Below, in pieces: positions 1 to 10,887 of a DNA stretch of 64,000 nucleotides (within the stretch, counting starts at the first letter, position 1; each line of letters opens with the position of its first letter). Source of the stretch: Caballeronia sp. INDeC2 (lineage in GTDB: Bacteria; Pseudomonadota; Gammaproteobacteria; Burkholderiales; Burkholderiaceae); assembly GCF_023631325.1 (NCBI RefSeq), contig NZ_JALQDG010000004.1, forward strand, positions 35,091 through 99,090, in the 5' to 3' direction. Below the pieces are notes generated by a model. The model saw only the letters and a program-made list of their open reading frames with translations. It ran no database searches and had not been told where the DNA came from. The position numbers and the translations under genes are program-made.

Positions 1-279
1 CGCACCGGCCATTATCCGAAGCTGCTTTCCGGCGGCGAGCAGCAGCGCGTCGCGCTCGCGCGCGCGTTCGTCACGCATCCCGCCGTGCTCTTCGCCGACG
101 AACCCACCGGCAGCCTCGATGCCGCGACCGGCTACGCCATCATCGATCTGATGTTCGAGATGAATCGGCGCAACGGCGCGACGCTCGTGCTCGTTACGCA
201 CGATCAGGAACTCGCCGAGCGTTGCGACGCCACGGTGACGATCGAAGCGGGGCGCCTCGTCAACGGTCTCGGCGTATAA
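1..279 (+). CDS. ABC transporter ATP-binding protein, LolD/YbbA type (5' end outside window)
   Basis: Only the last 92 residues are present because the gene starts before the window. They carry the diagnostic second half of an ABC ATPase: the signature LSGGEQQ at visible residues 9-15, Walker B VLFADEP at 29-35, the D-loop SLD at 38-40 and the H-loop histidine at 67. The EPTGSLD form after Walker B is typical of the LolD/MacB/YbbA group, which powers lipoprotein release or export from the inner membrane. The partner permease would lie outside the window, so the substrate cannot be assigned. The gene ends 51 bp from the convergent pgi gene. Confidence 0.85.
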   Translation, partial: RTGHYPKLLSGGEQQRVALARAFVTHPAVLFADEPTGSLDAATGYAIIDLMFEMNRRNGATLVLVTHDQELAERCDATVTIEAGRLVNGLGV

Positions 280-310
280 AAAAACCCGCAACGCTGGAAA
301 CGTCGCGGGT
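278..310 (-). terminator. Rho-independent terminator of pgi
   Basis: A 10-bp stem with one mismatch (arms at 284-293 and 301-310, 7-nt loop) is followed on the minus strand by a run of T. This places a canonical intrinsic terminator about 20 bp past the pgi stop codon. On the plus strand the hairpin has no T run, so it should stop pgi transcription better than that of the upstream ABC gene. Confidence 0.7.
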
Positions 311-330
311 CTTCGACGGCAACGCAAACG

Positions 331-1965
331 TCAGCGCTTCAACGCCTTGCGCGCACGCGCGATCAATGCCGACGTCGACGAGTCGTGCTTGGCCGGATCG
401 ACGCTCGCCGCGGTGATATCGGCCTCGACGACCTTGCCGAGAATCTTGCCGAGTTCCACGCCCCACTGATCGAACGAGTTGATGTCCCACACCGTGCCCT
501 GCACGAGCACCTTGTGCTCGTAGAGCGCGATGAGCGCGCCGAGCGACTGCGGCGTGAGCGCATCGAGCATGATGGTCGTGGTCGGGCGGTTGCCGGGGAA
601 GCTCAGATGCGTCGCCAGTTCTTCCTTGCCCGGGCCAGCCACCTTCTTCGCTTCTTCCAGCGTGCGGCCGAGCATCAGCGCCTCGCTCTGCGCAAAGCAG
701 TTGGCAAGCAGCTTCGCGTGATGATCGACGAGCGGATGCTCCGGCGTCAGCACCGCGATGAAGTCGATCGGAATGATCGTCGGGCCCTGATGCAGCATCT
801 GGAAGAACGCGTGCTGACCGTTCGTGCCCGGCTCGCCCCAGATCACCGCTGCCGTCGGATAGTCGACCATCTTGCCGTCGAGCCGCGCGGACTTGCCGTT
901 GCTTTCCATCTCCAGTTGCTGAAGATAGGACGGCAGATAATGCAGCGCCTGCGAATACGGCGCGATCAGATCGCTCTGCGAGCCGAAGAAGTTGCGATAC
1001 CAGATGCCGATCATGCCCATAAGCACGGGCAGGTTCTTGTCGAGCGGCGCGGTCCGGAAGTGCTCGTCCATCGCTGCCGCGCCTTGCAGAAGCGCATCGA
1101 AATTTTGCGGACCGACCGACAGCATGATCGAGAGACCGACCGCAGACCACAGCGAGTAACGGCCACCGACCCAGTCCCACATCTCGAAGACGTTTTCTTT
1201 CGCGATGCCGAACTTGACCACTTCGGCCGGATTCGCCGAGACGCCGACGAAATGCTTCGACAGTTGATCTTCAGGACAGCCGGACTTCAGGAACCAGTCG
1301 CGCATCGAATGCGCATTGGTCATCGTTTCGAGCGTCGTGAAGGTCTTGGAGACGACGATCGCGAGCGTCTCTTCGGCGTCGACTTGCTGAAGCACGTTCC
1401 AGAGATCGGCGCCGTCGACATTCGATACGAAGTGCGTGTCGAGATCCTTCGATGCGAGATGATGCAGCGCATGCACGACCATCTTCGGCCCGAGGTCCGA
1501 GCCGCCGATGCCGATGTTCACCACGTGACGGATGCGCTTGCCGCTATAGCCCTTCCATGAGCCGTCGCGCACGCGATCGGAGAAGGCGGCCATTTTGGCC
1601 TTTTCCTTCTGCACCTGCTCGTAGAAAGGCGCGTCGGGCGACTGGGCGCGCAACGCGGTATGCAGCACCGCGCGATGTTCGGTGATGTTGACGATATCGC
1701 CACGGAACATCGCGTCGCGGCGTTCGGTGACCTTGGCCTGCTGCGCGACTTCGACGAGCAGCTTGAGCGTCTCGTCCTTGACGCGGTTCTTGGAGAAGTC
1801 GATGGCGAGGCCGCCGCCTTCGAAGGTCAAGCGCTCGGCGCGCGTCGGCGCGGTGTCGTTCTGAGGCCCGAACCAGTCGCGCAGGCGCTCGCCGGAGATG
1901 GCATCGTAATGCGACTGGAGCGCGGACCAGGCAGGAAGCGAATTGAGCATCGAGTTTTGGGTCAT
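331..1965 (-). CDS. pgi: Glucose-6-phosphate isomerase
   Basis: This cytoplasmic enzyme interconverts glucose 6-phosphate and fructose 6-phosphate in glycolysis and gluconeogenesis. The 544-residue product matches the usual length of about 540. Seen: the phosphosugar-binding [11 protein letters not shown] at 150-160, SKTFTTLET at 206-214, PGI signature 1 around [11 protein letters not shown] at 267-277, the catalytic histidine region [12 protein letters not shown] near 380, and signature 2 [12 protein letters not shown] near 500. The frame is open 62 codons further upstream, but MTQNS at 1965 gives the family N-terminus. It is monocistronic, with its own terminator. A TATACT box upstream suggests a leader of about 125 nt. 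Confidence 0.97.
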   Translation of the reverse strand: MTQNSMLNSLPAWSALQSHYDAISGERLRDWFGPQNDTAPTRAERLTFEGGGLAIDFSKNRVKDETLKLLVEVAQQAKVTERRDAMFRGDIVNITEHRAVLHTALRAQSPDAPFYEQVQKEKAKMAAFSDRVRDGSWKGYSGKRIRHVVNIGIGGSDLGPKMVVHALHHLASKDLDTHFVSNVDGADLWNVLQQVDAEETLAIVVSKTFTTLETMTNAHSMRDWFLKSGCPEDQLSKHFVGVSANPAEVVKFGIAKENVFEMWDWVGGRYSLWSAVGLSIMLSVGPQNFDALLQGAAAMDEHFRTAPLDKNLPVLMGMIGIWYRNFFGSQSDLIAPYSQALHYLPSYLQQLEMESNGKSARLDGKMVDYPTAAVIWGEPGTNGQHAFFQMLHQGPTIIPIDFIAVLTPEHPLVDHHAKLLANCFAQSEALMLGRTLEEAKKVAGPGKEELATHLSFPGNRPTTTIMLDALTPQSLGALIALYEHKVLVQGTVWDINSFDQWGVELGKILGKVVEADITAASVDPAKHDSSTSALIARARKALKR

Positions 1966-2096
1966 GAGCGGTCCGTTAGTCTGAGAGTGACAGAGGAATA
2001 CGTTCGTGCGATTGCGGCTCGGCTTGTCTATGCATCGTGTCTGGTGAACGCGACTGAAGCACAAGTGAGCGGCCGCGGTTGCCCGAATCAAAAAAG

Positions 2097-2102
2097 AGTA
2101 TA
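2097..2102 (-). promoter_or_regulatory. Possible -10 box of pgi
   Basis: On the minus strand TATACT lies about 130 bp upstream of the pgi start and is followed by a T-rich initially transcribed region. The only TTG-like -35 candidate (TTGCAA, 2125-2130) is 22 bp away, which is too far for a standard sigma-70 promoter. The call rests on the -10 hexamer alone. Confidence 0.3.
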
Positions 2103-2169
2103 GCGACGATGCATGAACGGATGCTTGCAAAGCGTCACCGGGGCTTCGCAAGCGAGCGCCGGGAAACCG

Positions 2170-3732
2170 TCAGCTTCGCGCGTGCGCCGCGTAAAAGCGG
2201 CGGTTGATGAGACCGCGCACGGCGGGCGCGAGTTCGCCCGCGGTCAGCCCGGCCGGGCCGATGCCGTCGTCGGTGAGCGTTTGCGCGGCGAGGCCATGCA
2301 GATAGACGCCCGCGAGCGCGGCCTCGTAAGCCGGCAGTTTCTGCGCGAGCAATGCTCCGATCAATCCGCCGAGCACGTCGCCGGTGCCGCCTGTCGCAAG
2401 GCCTGCGTTGCCGGTCGGATTCACGCTGACGCGTCCATCGGGAGACGCGATCACCGTGCCGGAGCCCTTGAGCACCGCGATTGCCGCATAGCGCGCGGCG
2501 AGCTGGCGCGCGGCGGCGATGCGGTCGGCCTGAACGGATTTGGCGTCGGTCTGCAGGAGACGCGCCGCTTCGAGCGGATGCGGCGTCAGGATGCACGGAT
2601 CGCCCTGAGCGCCGCGCGCCGCGACGGCGGACGCGAGCGCGTCGTCTTTCGCGACAAGGTTGAGCGCGTCGGCATCGAGCAGCTTCGGGATGTCGAGCTC
2701 GAGCGCGTCGGTCAGCACGTTCTTCGCGTGCTCGCTCGTGCCCATGCCGCAGCCGATCGACAGCGCGTCCATCTTGTCGAGCCCGAAGCCGTCGGCGCGA
2801 TGCAGCATCAGTTCAGGATGCGGCGGATCGTATGGCGGAAAGCCTTCGCCCAGAAACGCGACGTGCACCTTTCCCGCGCCGCCGTACAGCGCCATGCGCG
2901 CGGCCAGAATCGGCGCGCCGCACATGCCGGTGTCGCCGCCGATGACCGCGAGCGAGCCGAACGTGCCCTTGTTGGTCGCGTTGTCGCGCGGCGGCATGCA
3001 CGCGGCGAAGAGCGCGGGCGCGTTGAGCGTGATCGACGGCGCGCTGCTCGAATCGACTTCCAGCGTCGATACGAAAAGCCGTCCCGTCAGATCGCGGCCT
3101 TGCGACGTGAAATGCCCCGGCTTCGCGCCGATGAACGTGATGGTGTCCGTCGCGCGCACGGCTTCGCCGCCGTTGACGGGCGCGCCAGTGTCGCTGTTCA
3201 GGCCGCTCGGGACATCGAGCGCGAGCACGCGGCCCGAAGCACCGCAACGGCGCGTCATGCGTGCGGCGATGTCCGCGAACACGCCTTCGAGCGGGCGGGT
3301 GAGACCGATGCCGAACATGCCGTCGACGAGCCAGCCGAAACCGTCGAACGATGCGGGCGGCCGTCCGTCGATCGGCACGCCCGCCGCGCGCGCCGATTCG
3401 AGCGCCCAGCGCGCGTCGTCGGGCTTGACCTCGACCGGCATGCACACGCGCACGCCGATGCCGGCGCGATGCAGTTGCTCGGCCGTCACGAGGGCGTCGC
3501 CGCCGTTGTTGCCGGGGCCGGCCACGAGCCACACCGACCGTGCGCGGGAATCGGGATCGTGCTCGAACAGGTCGATGAGGCATTGCGCGGCGGCCGCGCC
3601 CGCGCGCGCCATCAGCGTGTGCGGCGGCAGCGCGGCGGCTGCGCGCGCTTCGAGCGTGCGCAGCTCGGTGAGCGTCAGCAACGCGAGCGGATCGTCTTTG
3701 GGGCTGAAGTAGGGCGAGCGGGCTGCGGTCAT
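2170..3732 (-). CDS. nnr: Bifunctional NAD(P)H-hydrate epimerase / ADP-dependent NAD(P)H-hydrate dehydratase
   Basis: This enzyme repairs damaged NADH and NADPH. The N-terminal YjeF_N/NnrE domain epimerises R- and S-NAD(P)HX, and the C-terminal ribokinase-like NnrD domain dehydrates S-NAD(P)HX at the expense of ADP. Seen: the epimerase motif GPGNNGGDA at residues 72-80 and the dehydratase nucleotide-binding motif TGGTGDVLGG near 447-456, with LKGSGTV shortly before it. The 520-residue length fits a two-domain fusion. The gene lies on the same strand as pgi but about 200 bp upstream of it, so co-transcription is doubtful. Confidence 0.95.
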   Translation of the reverse strand: MTAARSPYFSPKDDPLALLTLTELRTLEARAAAALPPHTLMARAGAAAAQCLIDLFEHDPDSRARSVWLVAGPGNNGGDALVTAEQLHRAGIGVRVCMPVEVKPDDARWALESARAAGVPIDGRPPASFDGFGWLVDGMFGIGLTRPLEGVFADIAARMTRRCGASGRVLALDVPSGLNSDTGAPVNGGEAVRATDTITFIGAKPGHFTSQGRDLTGRLFVSTLEVDSSSAPSITLNAPALFAACMPPRDNATNKGTFGSLAVIGGDTGMCGAPILAARMALYGGAGKVHVAFLGEGFPPYDPPHPELMLHRADGFGLDKMDALSIGCGMGTSEHAKNVLTDALELDIPKLLDADALNLVAKDDALASAVAARGAQGDPCILTPHPLEAARLLQTDAKSVQADRIAAARQLAARYAAIAVLKGSGTVIASPDGRVSVNPTGNAGLATGGTGDVLGGLIGALLAQKLPAYEAALAGVYLHGLAAQTLTDDGIGPAGLTAGELAPAVRGLINRRFYAAHARS

Positions 3733-3823
3733 GGCGGCGTGCGTAGGGGCGCGGTCGTTCAGGAACCCGGCGTCGCCCGCAGCAATCGTGCCAGTCGCTG
3801 CGGTGCGGCGGTCTGCCCGAACG

Positions 3824-5116
3824 CTAGAAGCGCTCGACGCTCAACGCCGCGAGCGTGTCGGCGGGAATGTCGGGTGTGACGCCGGAGACGAGGTCCGCGA
3901 TCACTTTAGCAGAGCCGCAGGCGAGGCCCCATCCCGCCGGGCCGTGCGCCGCGTTGACGAAAAGCCGCGGATGACGCGTCGCGCCGACGACCGGCAGCCC
4001 GTCGGCGGTGATCAGTCGCAGGCCGTCCCACGCGCGCGCGGCGGACACCCGCGCGGCGCCCGGAATCCAGTCGTGCGTGCCTTGGCCGAGCAGATCGAGC
4101 GCGCGCCGGGAAAGTGTCGCGTCGAGCGGCTTGTCGGCCTTGGATGCGCTCTGAAACACGCCCGCGCCACCCACGCGCAGCCGCTGGTTCACACGCGTCA
4201 TCGTGATGCGCTTGATCGAATCGACGACCGTCAGATGCGGCACGCGCTCCTCATACGCGACGGGCGCGGTCAGCGTGTGCACGCGCAGCGGAAAGAGCGA
4301 CGACACCGACCCGATGCCGCCGATCAGCCCCGGCGTGCCGGTGCCCGCCGCGACGACGATCGCGTCGGCCGTGATCAGCTCGACGTCGGCGCTGCGCTTC
4401 CTGCCTTCGCTCGGATCGCCCAGCTCGACCGCGGCGCGCGCGTCGTCCAGACGCACCGACGCGACGCTCCGATGCATGCGAAACTGAACGCCGCCGTCTT
4501 CGAGCACCTGCTTCAGTTGCTTGGTGAAGAGCGGACAGTTCGCCGTGCGTTCCTCGGGCAGCAGCACGCCGCCCGCGAACTCGGGATGATCCGGCACCGA
4601 AGGCTCGACCGCGACGCATTCCTCCGGCGTCAGCAGCCGGTAGGGCACGCCGCAGCCCTTGAGCAGATCGATGGCCGGCTGCGCGTCGTCGAGTTCGCGC
4701 GGTTGGCGGAAAACGTGCAGGATGCCGCTGCGCTGTTCGAAGTCGAGTTCCAGGCGGCTTTCGATATCCGCCAGCATGCGCCGCGACAGAGCGACGAGCG
4801 GCTGCAGACGCGCGTATTGCGCCGCGAACGTTTCGGGATCGCGCAGCGTCGCGAGTCGCTTGACGAAATCGCGGGCGGCTGAGTCGAAGCCGGTCTTGAC
4901 CACCAAGCCGCTTTGCTTCGAACGGCTCGACGCCATGAAGGTCGGCCCGAACCAGACATCGAGCGGCGAGGGCAAGAGCGCGCCGCCCTGGCCGTAAGTG
5001 GCGCCTTGCGCGACGGTCGCGTGGCGCTCGATCACGCAGACGCGATGGCCTGCCGCATGCAACTGACAGGCGGTGGCGATGCCGGCGATTCCTCCGCCGA
5101 TGACGATGACATCCAT
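3824..5116 (-). CDS. dadA: D-amino-acid dehydrogenase (FAD-dependent oxidoreductase, DadA type)
   Basis: This is a DAO-family flavoprotein that probably deaminates D-amino acids to keto acids and passes electrons to the respiratory chain. The start at 5116 (MDVIVIGG) puts the dinucleotide-binding glycines at 7, 9 and 12 and gives 430 residues, typical of DadA; the open frame upstream of it has no family-like sequence. The C-terminal FAD-contact segment GPAGWGLACGSAKVIADL sits near residue 400. No alanine racemase (dadX) or Lrp-type regulator is adjacent, so the exact substrate is inferred from family only. The gene is divergent from purL. Confidence 0.85.
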   Translation of the reverse strand: MDVIVIGGGIAGIATACQLHAAGHRVCVIERHATVAQGATYGQGGALLPSPLDVWFGPTFMASSRSKQSGLVVKTGFDSAARDFVKRLATLRDPETFAAQYARLQPLVALSRRMLADIESRLELDFEQRSGILHVFRQPRELDDAQPAIDLLKGCGVPYRLLTPEECVAVEPSVPDHPEFAGGVLLPEERTANCPLFTKQLKQVLEDGGVQFRMHRSVASVRLDDARAAVELGDPSEGRKRSADVELITADAIVVAAGTGTPGLIGGIGSVSSLFPLRVHTLTAPVAYEERVPHLTVVDSIKRITMTRVNQRLRVGGAGVFQSASKADKPLDATLSRRALDLLGQGTHDWIPGAARVSAARAWDGLRLITADGLPVVGATRHPRLFVNAAHGPAGWGLACGSAKVIADLVSGVTPDIPADTLAALSVERF

Positions 5117-5578
5117 GACTTTTTGTGCCCGAAGGCGCGAGATTGCAGTGCTGCGCGGCTTGACGCGCGGGAGCGAAGCGCCCGATGCCGCGCGCCTTGA
5201 CGGTAAAACGACGGCCCGGCGGCGCGACTCGGCGTGCCGGACCCGAAGAAAGCGCGCCATGATAGCGCCAAAATCGTTTGCGGGGGACGGCAAGCCGCAC
5301 GGTCATGCGGCGCTCGGCTCACGCCATCGCGCTCGGCCGGGAGCGCCGGGGCGATTTCGGGATGAGCGGCCGATCCAGCCCGCATCGCCGGGCTGCCGCC
5401 GCACGGCGTCCGGACGGACCGCCCGGGCCGATTTCAAGACGCTTCCGGGTTATAATCGCCGTCTTCCTTTCGCCTCACGCCGTTTTGCGCGCTCGAGTCC
5501 GAATTTGCGAATTTTTCGATTCGCAAAAATGCGAGCGTCGCGCGAGCGGCACACAGACGTCATCGACGCACCGTCACA
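5117..5578. other. Intergenic region between dadA and purL
   Basis: A 462-bp divergent region with no convincing gene. It contains the purL promoter candidate at 5451-5456 and a leader of about 120 nt ahead of purL that includes an AT-richer stretch (5500-5530). No riboswitch or palindromic operator was recognised by eye. Confidence 0.5.
5451..5456 (+). promoter_or_regulatory. purL: Probable -10 box of purL
   Basis: A perfect TATAAT lies 123 bp upstream of the purL start in otherwise GC-rich DNA. No good -35 hexamer is present at 16-18 bp, so an activator or an extended -10 may help. Transcription would begin near 5463. Confidence 0.5.
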
Positions 5579-8500
5579 ATGGCCCACTTCTCGTGTTTCC
5601 CCGGCGCTTCGGCCCTCTCCGATTTTCGTCAGACCCGCCTTCTCGAAACGCTCGCCCGCATCGACGCGAATATCGTCGGCGTGCGCGGTCAGTTCCTGCA
5701 TTTCGTCAACGCGTCCGAGCCGCTCACCGACGACGACAACAGCCGCATCGATGCGCTGATGCACTATGGCGCGCCGTTCGAGGCATCGAAGGAGCGCGGC
5801 CACGTCGAGACCTTCATGGTCGTGCCGCGCTTCGGCACGGTGTCGCCGTGGGCAAGCAAGGCGACCGACATCGCGCATCATTGCGGGCTCGAGAAAGTAC
5901 GGCGCATCGAGCGCGGCGTCGAGTACTCGGTCATCATGAAAAGCGGCTTTCTCGGCGGCAAGAAGGCGCTGTCGGACGAAGCGCGCGCGGCCGTCGCGGA
6001 TGCGCTGCACGACCGCATGACGGAAAGCGTCGCGGCATCGCGCGATCAGGCGCTGCATCTCTTCGATGAACTGCCCGCCAAGCCCTTGCAGACGGTCGAT
6101 ATCATCGGCGCGGGGCGCAAGGCGCTCGAAGCCGCGAACACCGAACTCGGCCTCGCGCTCGCGGAAGACGAGATCGACTATCTGGTGAACGCATTCGAAG
6201 CCCTGAAGCGCAATCCGACCGACGTCGAGTTGATGATGTTCGCGCAGGCCAATAGCGAACACTGCCGCCACAAGATCTTCAACGGCGAATGGACGATCGA
6301 CGGCCAGAAGCAGGACATGTCGCTGTTTCAGATGATCCGCAATACGGAAAAGCTGAATCACGAAGGCACGATCGTCGCGTATTCGGACAACTCGGCGATC
6401 ATGCAGGGCGGCATCGCGGAGCGCTGGTTCCCGCGCGGCGGCGACGAGCAGTATCAGCGTCATGTGGAACTGACGCACACGTTGATGAAGGTCGAGACGC
6501 ACAATCACCCGACCGCAATTTCTCCGTTCGCGGGCGCGGCGACGGGCTCCGGCGGCGAAATCCGCGACGAAGGCGCGACGGGCCGCGGCGCGCGTCCGAA
6601 GGCGGGTCTTGCGGGCTTCACCGTGTCGAACCTCGATTTGCCCGGCGCGCGCGAAACGTGGGAAAACGATCGCGATGCCGCCGTGCCGCTCGCATCGCGC
6701 AATCCGGCCGACCAGAACGAGCCGTACGGCCGGCCCGACCGCATCGCGTCGCCGTTGCAGATCATGATCGACGGGCCGATCGGCGCCGCGGCCTTCAACA
6801 ACGAATTCGGCCGTCCGAACCTCGGCGGCTACTTCCGCACCTACGAGCAGAACGTCGCGGGCCGCGTGCGCGGCTATCACAAGCCGATCATGATCGCGGG
6901 CGGCATCGGCAATATTTCGGATCAGCACACGCACAAGAACGACCTGCCGGCGGGCACGCTGCTGATCCAGATCGGCGGTCCGGGCATGCGCATCGGCATG
7001 GGCGGCGGCGCTGCGTCATCGATGGCGACCGGCGCGAATACCGCCCAGCTCGACTTCGACTCGGTCCAGCGCGGCAATCCGGAAATCCAGCGCCGCGCGC
7101 AGGAAGTCATCAACACCTGCTGGCAGATGGGCGAGGGCAATCCGATCCTGTCGATTCACGACGTCGGCGCGGGCGGCATCTCGAACGCCTTCCCGGAACT
7201 CGTCGATGGCGCGGGCAAGGGCGCGCGCTTCGAGTTGCGCAAGGTGCAGCTCGAAGAAAGCGGTCTGTCGCCGCGCGAAATCTGGTCGAACGAAGCGCAG
7301 GAGCGTTACGTCCTCGCGATTGCGCCCGCCGATCTGCCCGCGTTCCAGGCCATCTGCGAGCGTGAACGCTGCCCGGTGGCCGTCGTCGGCGTGGCGACCG
7401 AAGAGCGCCAGTTGAAGCTGATCGACGACGCGAACGAAGGGCAGCAACCCGTCGACATGCCGATGGACGTGCTGCTCGGCAAGCCGCCCAAGATGCATCG
7501 CGACGTGAAGCGCGAGAGTGCGCAGTTCACGCCCGTCGACGTGACCGGTCTACCGCTGTCGGCGGTCGCGATAGATGTGCTCAAGCATCCGACGGTCGGG
7601 AGCAAGTCGTTCCTCATCACCATCGGCGATCGCTCGGTGGGCGGCACGACCGCACGCGATCAATTTGTCGGCCCGTGGCAGGTGCCCGTCGCCGATTGCG
7701 CCATCACGACGATGGACTACGCGGGCTTTCGCGGCGAAGCGATGACGATGGCCGAACGCACGCCGCTCGCCGTCATCGACGCGCCCGCATCGGGACGCAT
7801 GGCGGTCGGCGAAGCGGTGACGAACATCGCGTCCGCGCCGATCGAATCGCTGGGCAAGCTGAAGCTGTCGGCGAACTGGATGGCCGCGTGCGGCAGCGCC
7901 GGCGAAGACGCCGCGCTCTACGACACGGTGAAGGCGATCGGCATGGAGCTGTGCCCGGCGCTCGGCATCAGCATTCCGGTCGGCAAGGATTCGCTGTCGA
8001 TGCGCACCAAGTGGCAGGACGCGCGCGGCGGCGCGCGCGAAGTGGTGTCGCCGGTGTCGCTCATCATCTCGGCGTTCGCGCCGGTGGAAGACGTACGCCG
8101 CCATCTGACGCCGCAACTCGTCGGCGATTCCAACACGGTGCTGATCGCGATCGATCTGGGCCGCGGCCGCAATCGCATGGGCGGCAGCATCCTCGCGCAG
8201 GTGACGCAGCAGGTCGGCGACGCGGTGCCCGACGTCGACGATCCCGAAGACCTCAAGCGCTTCTTCGCCGCGATCCAGGCGCTCAACGCCGAAGGCAAGC
8301 TGCTCGCCTATCACGACCGCTCCGATGGCGGCCTGTGGGCGACGGTCTGCGAAATGGCGTTCGCGGGTCACGTGGGCGTGTCGCTGAACGTCGACATGCT
8401 GACGCTCGACGCCGAACACGAATCCGATTACGGCGACGCGAAGGACTGGGCGAAGCAGACGAGCGGCCGCCGCGACGACCGCACGATCCGCGCGCTGTTC

Positions 8501-9616
8501 ACGGAAGAACTCGGCGCGGTGGTGCAGGTGCGCGCATCGGACCGCGATGCGGTGTTGGGCGCGCTGCGCGAGCATGGCCTGTCGGCGTGCTCGCATGTGA
8601 TCGGCAAGCCGAACGAAAGCGGCGCGATCGAGATTTATCGCGACGCAAAGAAGATTTTCGATGCGCCGCGCGTCGAGCTGCATCGCGCGTGGAGCGAGGT
8701 GAGCTGGCACATCGCGCGTCTGCGCGACAACCCGGCCTGTGCCGACGCCGAATACGATGCGCTGCTCGATGCGGCCGATCCCGGCCTTTCGCCCGTGCTG
8801 AGCTTCGACCCGGCCGAAGACGTCGCCGCGCCGTTCATCGCGACGGGAAAACGTCCGCGTGTCGCGATTCTGCGCGAGCAGGGCGTGAACTCGCATCTCG
8901 AAACGGCCTACGCATTCGACCGCGCCGGATTCGATGCGCACGACGTCCACATGAGCGACTTGCTCGAAGGCCGCGCGACGCTCGCCGATTTCGCGGGCGC
9001 GGTGGCGTGCGGCGGCTTCTCGTACGGCGACGTGCTGAGCGCGGGCGAGGGCTGGGCGAAAACGATCCGCTTCAATCAGCGTCTCGCCGATATGTTCGCC
9101 GCGTTTTTCGGCCGCGCCGACACCTTCGCGCTCGGCATCTGCAACGGCTGCCAGATGATGTCGAGTCTCGCGTCGATCATTCCGGGCGCGGAAAACTGGC
9201 CCAAGTTCACGCGCAACAAGTCGGAGCAGTTCGAGGCGCGCTTCTCGCTCGTCGAGATTCAGAACTCGCCGTCGATCTTCTTCGCCGGCATGGAAGGCTC
9301 GCGCATTCCGGTGGCGGTTGCGCACGGCGAAGGTTTCGCCGACTTCTCGCAGCAGGGCGATCAGGCGCAGGCGCTCGTCGCGATGCGCTACGTCGATCAT
9401 CGTGGGAATGCGACGGAGCAATACCCGTTCAACCCGAACGGATCGCCGCAGGGCATCACGTCCGTGACGACGCCCGACGGCCGCTTCACCGTGCTGATGC
9501 CGCACATGGAGCGCGTGCATCGCAACGTGCAGATGAGCTGGACGCCCGACGACTGGACCACCGACGGCAGCCCGTGGCTGCGCGTGTTCCAGAACGCGCG
9601 ACGCTTCCTCGGCTGA
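5579..9616 (+). CDS. purL: Phosphoribosylformylglycinamidine synthase (FGAM synthetase, large PurL)
   Basis: This catalyses the fourth step of de novo purine synthesis: FGAR, glutamine and ATP give FGAM. The 1345-residue product is the single-chain proteobacterial form: an N-terminal PurS-like domain, two ATPase half-domains, and a C-terminal glutaminase from about residue 1090. Seen: the glutaminase nucleophile in GICNGCQMM (first Cys at about 1188), the late catalytic histidine region PHMERVHRN, and the synthetase motif [14 protein letters not shown] in the first half. The ATG at 5579 is the only start that gives the normal N-terminus. A strong terminator follows. Confidence 0.98.
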   Translation: MAHFSCFPGASALSDFRQTRLLETLARIDANIVGVRGQFLHFVNASEPLTDDDNSRIDALMHYGAPFEASKERGHVETFMVVPRFGTVSPWASKATDIAHHCGLEKVRRIERGVEYSVIMKSGFLGGKKALSDEARAAVADALHDRMTESVAASRDQALHLFDELPAKPLQTVDIIGAGRKALEAANTELGLALAEDEIDYLVNAFEALKRNPTDVELMMFAQANSEHCRHKIFNGEWTIDGQKQDMSLFQMIRNTEKLNHEGTIVAYSDNSAIMQGGIAERWFPRGGDEQYQRHVELTHTLMKVETHNHPTAISPFAGAATGSGGEIRDEGATGRGARPKAGLAGFTVSNLDLPGARETWENDRDAAVPLASRNPADQNEPYGRPDRIASPLQIMIDGPIGAAAFNNEFGRPNLGGYFRTYEQNVAGRVRGYHKPIMIAGGIGNISDQHTHKNDLPAGTLLIQIGGPGMRIGMGGGAASSMATGANTAQLDFDSVQRGNPEIQRRAQEVINTCWQMGEGNPILSIHDVGAGGISNAFPELVDGAGKGARFELRKVQLEESGLSPREIWSNEAQERYVLAIAPADLPAFQAICERERCPVAVVGVATEERQLKLIDDANEGQQPVDMPMDVLLGKPPKMHRDVKRESAQFTPVDVTGLPLSAVAIDVLKHPTVGSKSFLITIGDRSVGGTTARDQFVGPWQVPVADCAITTMDYAGFRGEAMTMAERTPLAVIDAPASGRMAVGEAVTNIASAPIESLGKLKLSANWMAACGSAGEDAALYDTVKAIGMELCPALGISIPVGKDSLSMRTKWQDARGGAREVVSPVSLIISAFAPVEDVRRHLTPQLVGDSNTVLIAIDLGRGRNRMGGSILAQVTQQVGDAVPDVDDPEDLKRFFAAIQALNAEGKLLAYHDRSDGGLWATVCEMAFAGHVGVSLNVDMLTLDAEHESDYGDAKDWAKQTSGRRDDRTIRALFTEELGAVVQVRASDRDAVLGALREHGLSACSHVIGKPNESGAIEIYRDAKKIFDAPRVELHRAWSEVSWHIARLRDNPACADAEYDALLDAADPGLSPVLSFDPAEDVAAPFIATGKRPRVAILREQGVNSHLETAYAFDRAGFDAHDVHMSDLLEGRATLADFAGAVACGGFSYGDVLSAGEGWAKTIRFNQRLADMFAAFFGRADTFALGICNGCQMMSSLASIIPGAENWPKFTRNKSEQFEARFSLVEIQNSPSIFFAGMEGSRIPVAVAHGEGFADFSQQGDQAQALVAMRYVDHRGNATEQYPFNPNGSPQGITSVTTPDGRFTVLMPHMERVHRNVQMSWTPDDWTTDGSPWLRVFQNARRFLG

Positions 9617-9639
9617 TCGCGCACTGCTTCAGAAGCGAC

Positions 9640-9661
9640 AAAGCCGCCCGAGGGCGGCTTT
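9640..9661 (+). terminator. Intrinsic terminator of purL
   Basis: A perfect 10-bp inverted repeat (AAAGCCGCCC / GGGCGGCTTT) with a 2-nt centre lies 23 bp after the purL stop, ending in TTT. It sits between the convergent purL and parvulin genes and may serve both, though the minus-strand side lacks a T run. Confidence 0.75.
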
Positions 9662-9707
9662 GTCATGGATCGCAAATGACGCGAACGGAACGATCGAGCA
9701 AGCGGGC

Positions 9708-10490
9708 TTACTTGATCACCGCCTTGCTTCTGAGACCTTCTTCGAACGCCTGCAGCTTTTCCTGCTGGATCTGCTGCGCGATCTGTGTCTTGACCTGATC
9801 GAGCGGCGGCGGGGCGACTTCACGCGAATCGTCCAGACGGATGACGTGCCATCCGAACTGCGTCTTCACCGGCGCCGGCGTCACTTCGCCCTTCTTCAGC
9901 TTTTCGGCGGCCGCGCTGAATTCCGGCACGTAAGCCGAAGGCGACGACCAGTCCAGATCGCCGCCGTTCTTGCCCGATCCCGGGTCTTTCGAATATTGCT
10001 TGGCGAGATCTTCGAAGCTCGCGCCGGCCTTGATCTTCGCGATCAGATCCTTCGCCTGCGCTTCGTCCGCGACGAGGATGTGATGCAGATGCAGTTCCTT
10101 GCCGCCGCCGTTCTGCTTGACGAGCTGGTCGTAGCGCGCCTTGATCTCGGCGTCGCTCGGCGTGTTCTTCTTCACGAAGTCTTCGATGAGCGCGCGCAGC
10201 ACGACGGTCTGTTGCGCCACGGCGACCTGTGCCTTGACGTCGGGGCGCGTCGCGACGCCTTCACGCGCCGCTTCCTGCATCAGGATTTCGCGGTTGATGA
10301 GTTCCTCGCGCACGGCTTGCTGAAGCTGCGGCGAATCCTGCTGACCCTGCGCGACGAGCTGCTTCACGAGCGCATCGGCGCGCGACGTGGGAATCGGCGT
10401 GCCGTTGACGACGGCGACGTTTTGCGCAAAGGCGGGCGCAGCCGCGAACGCAGCCAGCAACACCCAGACGCGGGTTTTTTTCAAAGTCAT
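9708..10490 (-). CDS. Periplasmic peptidyl-prolyl cis-trans isomerase, parvulin (PpiC/SurA-like)
   Basis: An exported foldase of 260 residues. A signal peptide ends in AFA at about residue 22. A SurA_N-like helical segment covers roughly 23-120. One rotamase domain follows at about 132-220, recognisable by LHLHHILV at its start, GGDLDW in the middle and FGWHVIRLDD at its end. The C-terminal tail is basic and helical. It probably assists folding of envelope proteins. It lies 82 bp downstream of the bolA-family gene on the same strand and may be partly co-transcribed. Confidence 0.92.
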   Translation of the reverse strand: MTLKKTRVWVLLAAFAAAPAFAQNVAVVNGTPIPTSRADALVKQLVAQGQQDSPQLQQAVREELINREILMQEAAREGVATRPDVKAQVAVAQQTVVLRALIEDFVKKNTPSDAEIKARYDQLVKQNGGGKELHLHHILVADEAQAKDLIAKIKAGASFEDLAKQYSKDPGSGKNGGDLDWSSPSAYVPEFSAAAEKLKKGEVTPAPVKTQFGWHVIRLDDSREVAPPPLDQVKTQIAQQIQQEKLQAFEEGLRSKAVIK

Positions 10491-10516
10491 CGGAGGTTCC
10501 TAACTGAACAAACAGA

Positions 10517-10531
10517 CGCCTTAAAAAGGCG
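10517..10531 (-). terminator. Weak hairpin between the BolA-family gene and the parvulin gene
   Basis: A 6-bp perfect stem (CGCCTT / AAGGCG, 3-nt loop) is followed on the minus strand by TCTGTTTG. It lies between the bolA-family stop and the parvulin start, so it could reduce read-through. The tail is poor in T, hence the low confidence. Confidence 0.35.
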
Positions 10532-10572
10532 AGATTCAAGAAGCAAGGCTTGGCGATGAAACGCGCGCGTGT

Positions 10573-10887
10573 CTATTCGAATTGTTCTGCGAACTCCTGC
10601 GGCGTATAGGCCCGGATCGCGAGCGCGTGCACGCCGCGCCGCATTTCCTCGGCCAGCGCATCATACACCAGTCGATGCCGCGCCACGCGCGCCTTGCCGG
10701 CGAAGCACGCCGCGACGATCGTCACCGTATAGTGGCTGCCGGCGCCCGCGCCCGCATGGCCCGCGTGCGCCGCGCTGTCGTCGTCGATATGCACCGACTG
10801 CGGTTGCAGCGCCTCGTTCAGACGCGCTTCGAGATGCGCGATCTTGTCCGCCGCCGAGGCGCTCGTGAAATCGAACGATGCGCTCAT
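10573..10887 (-). CDS. BolA family protein
   Basis: A small cytoplasmic protein of 104 residues. BolA proteins partner monothiol glutaredoxins in Fe-S cluster handling, and some act in stress morphology. The family core is visible: [21 protein letters not shown] followed by [13 protein letters not shown]. An Ala/Gly/His-rich insertion ([12 protein letters not shown], about residues 53-64) sits in the loop before the core strands. The start at 10887 overlaps the yciB stop in an ATGA tetranucleotide, which implies translational coupling to yciB. The frame is open further upstream, but that sequence is inside yciB. Confidence 0.9.
   Translation of the reverse strand: MSASFDFTSASAADKIAHLEARLNEALQPQSVHIDDDSAAHAGHAGAGAGSHYTVTIVAACFAGKARVARHRLVYDALAEEMRRGVHALAIRAYTPQEFAEQFE

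Noticed and set aside
2113..3879. A 588-codon plus-strand frame opposite nnr
   Set aside because: Antisense to the two-domain NAD(P)HX repair gene, which has clear motifs; the frame has no recognisable protein features.
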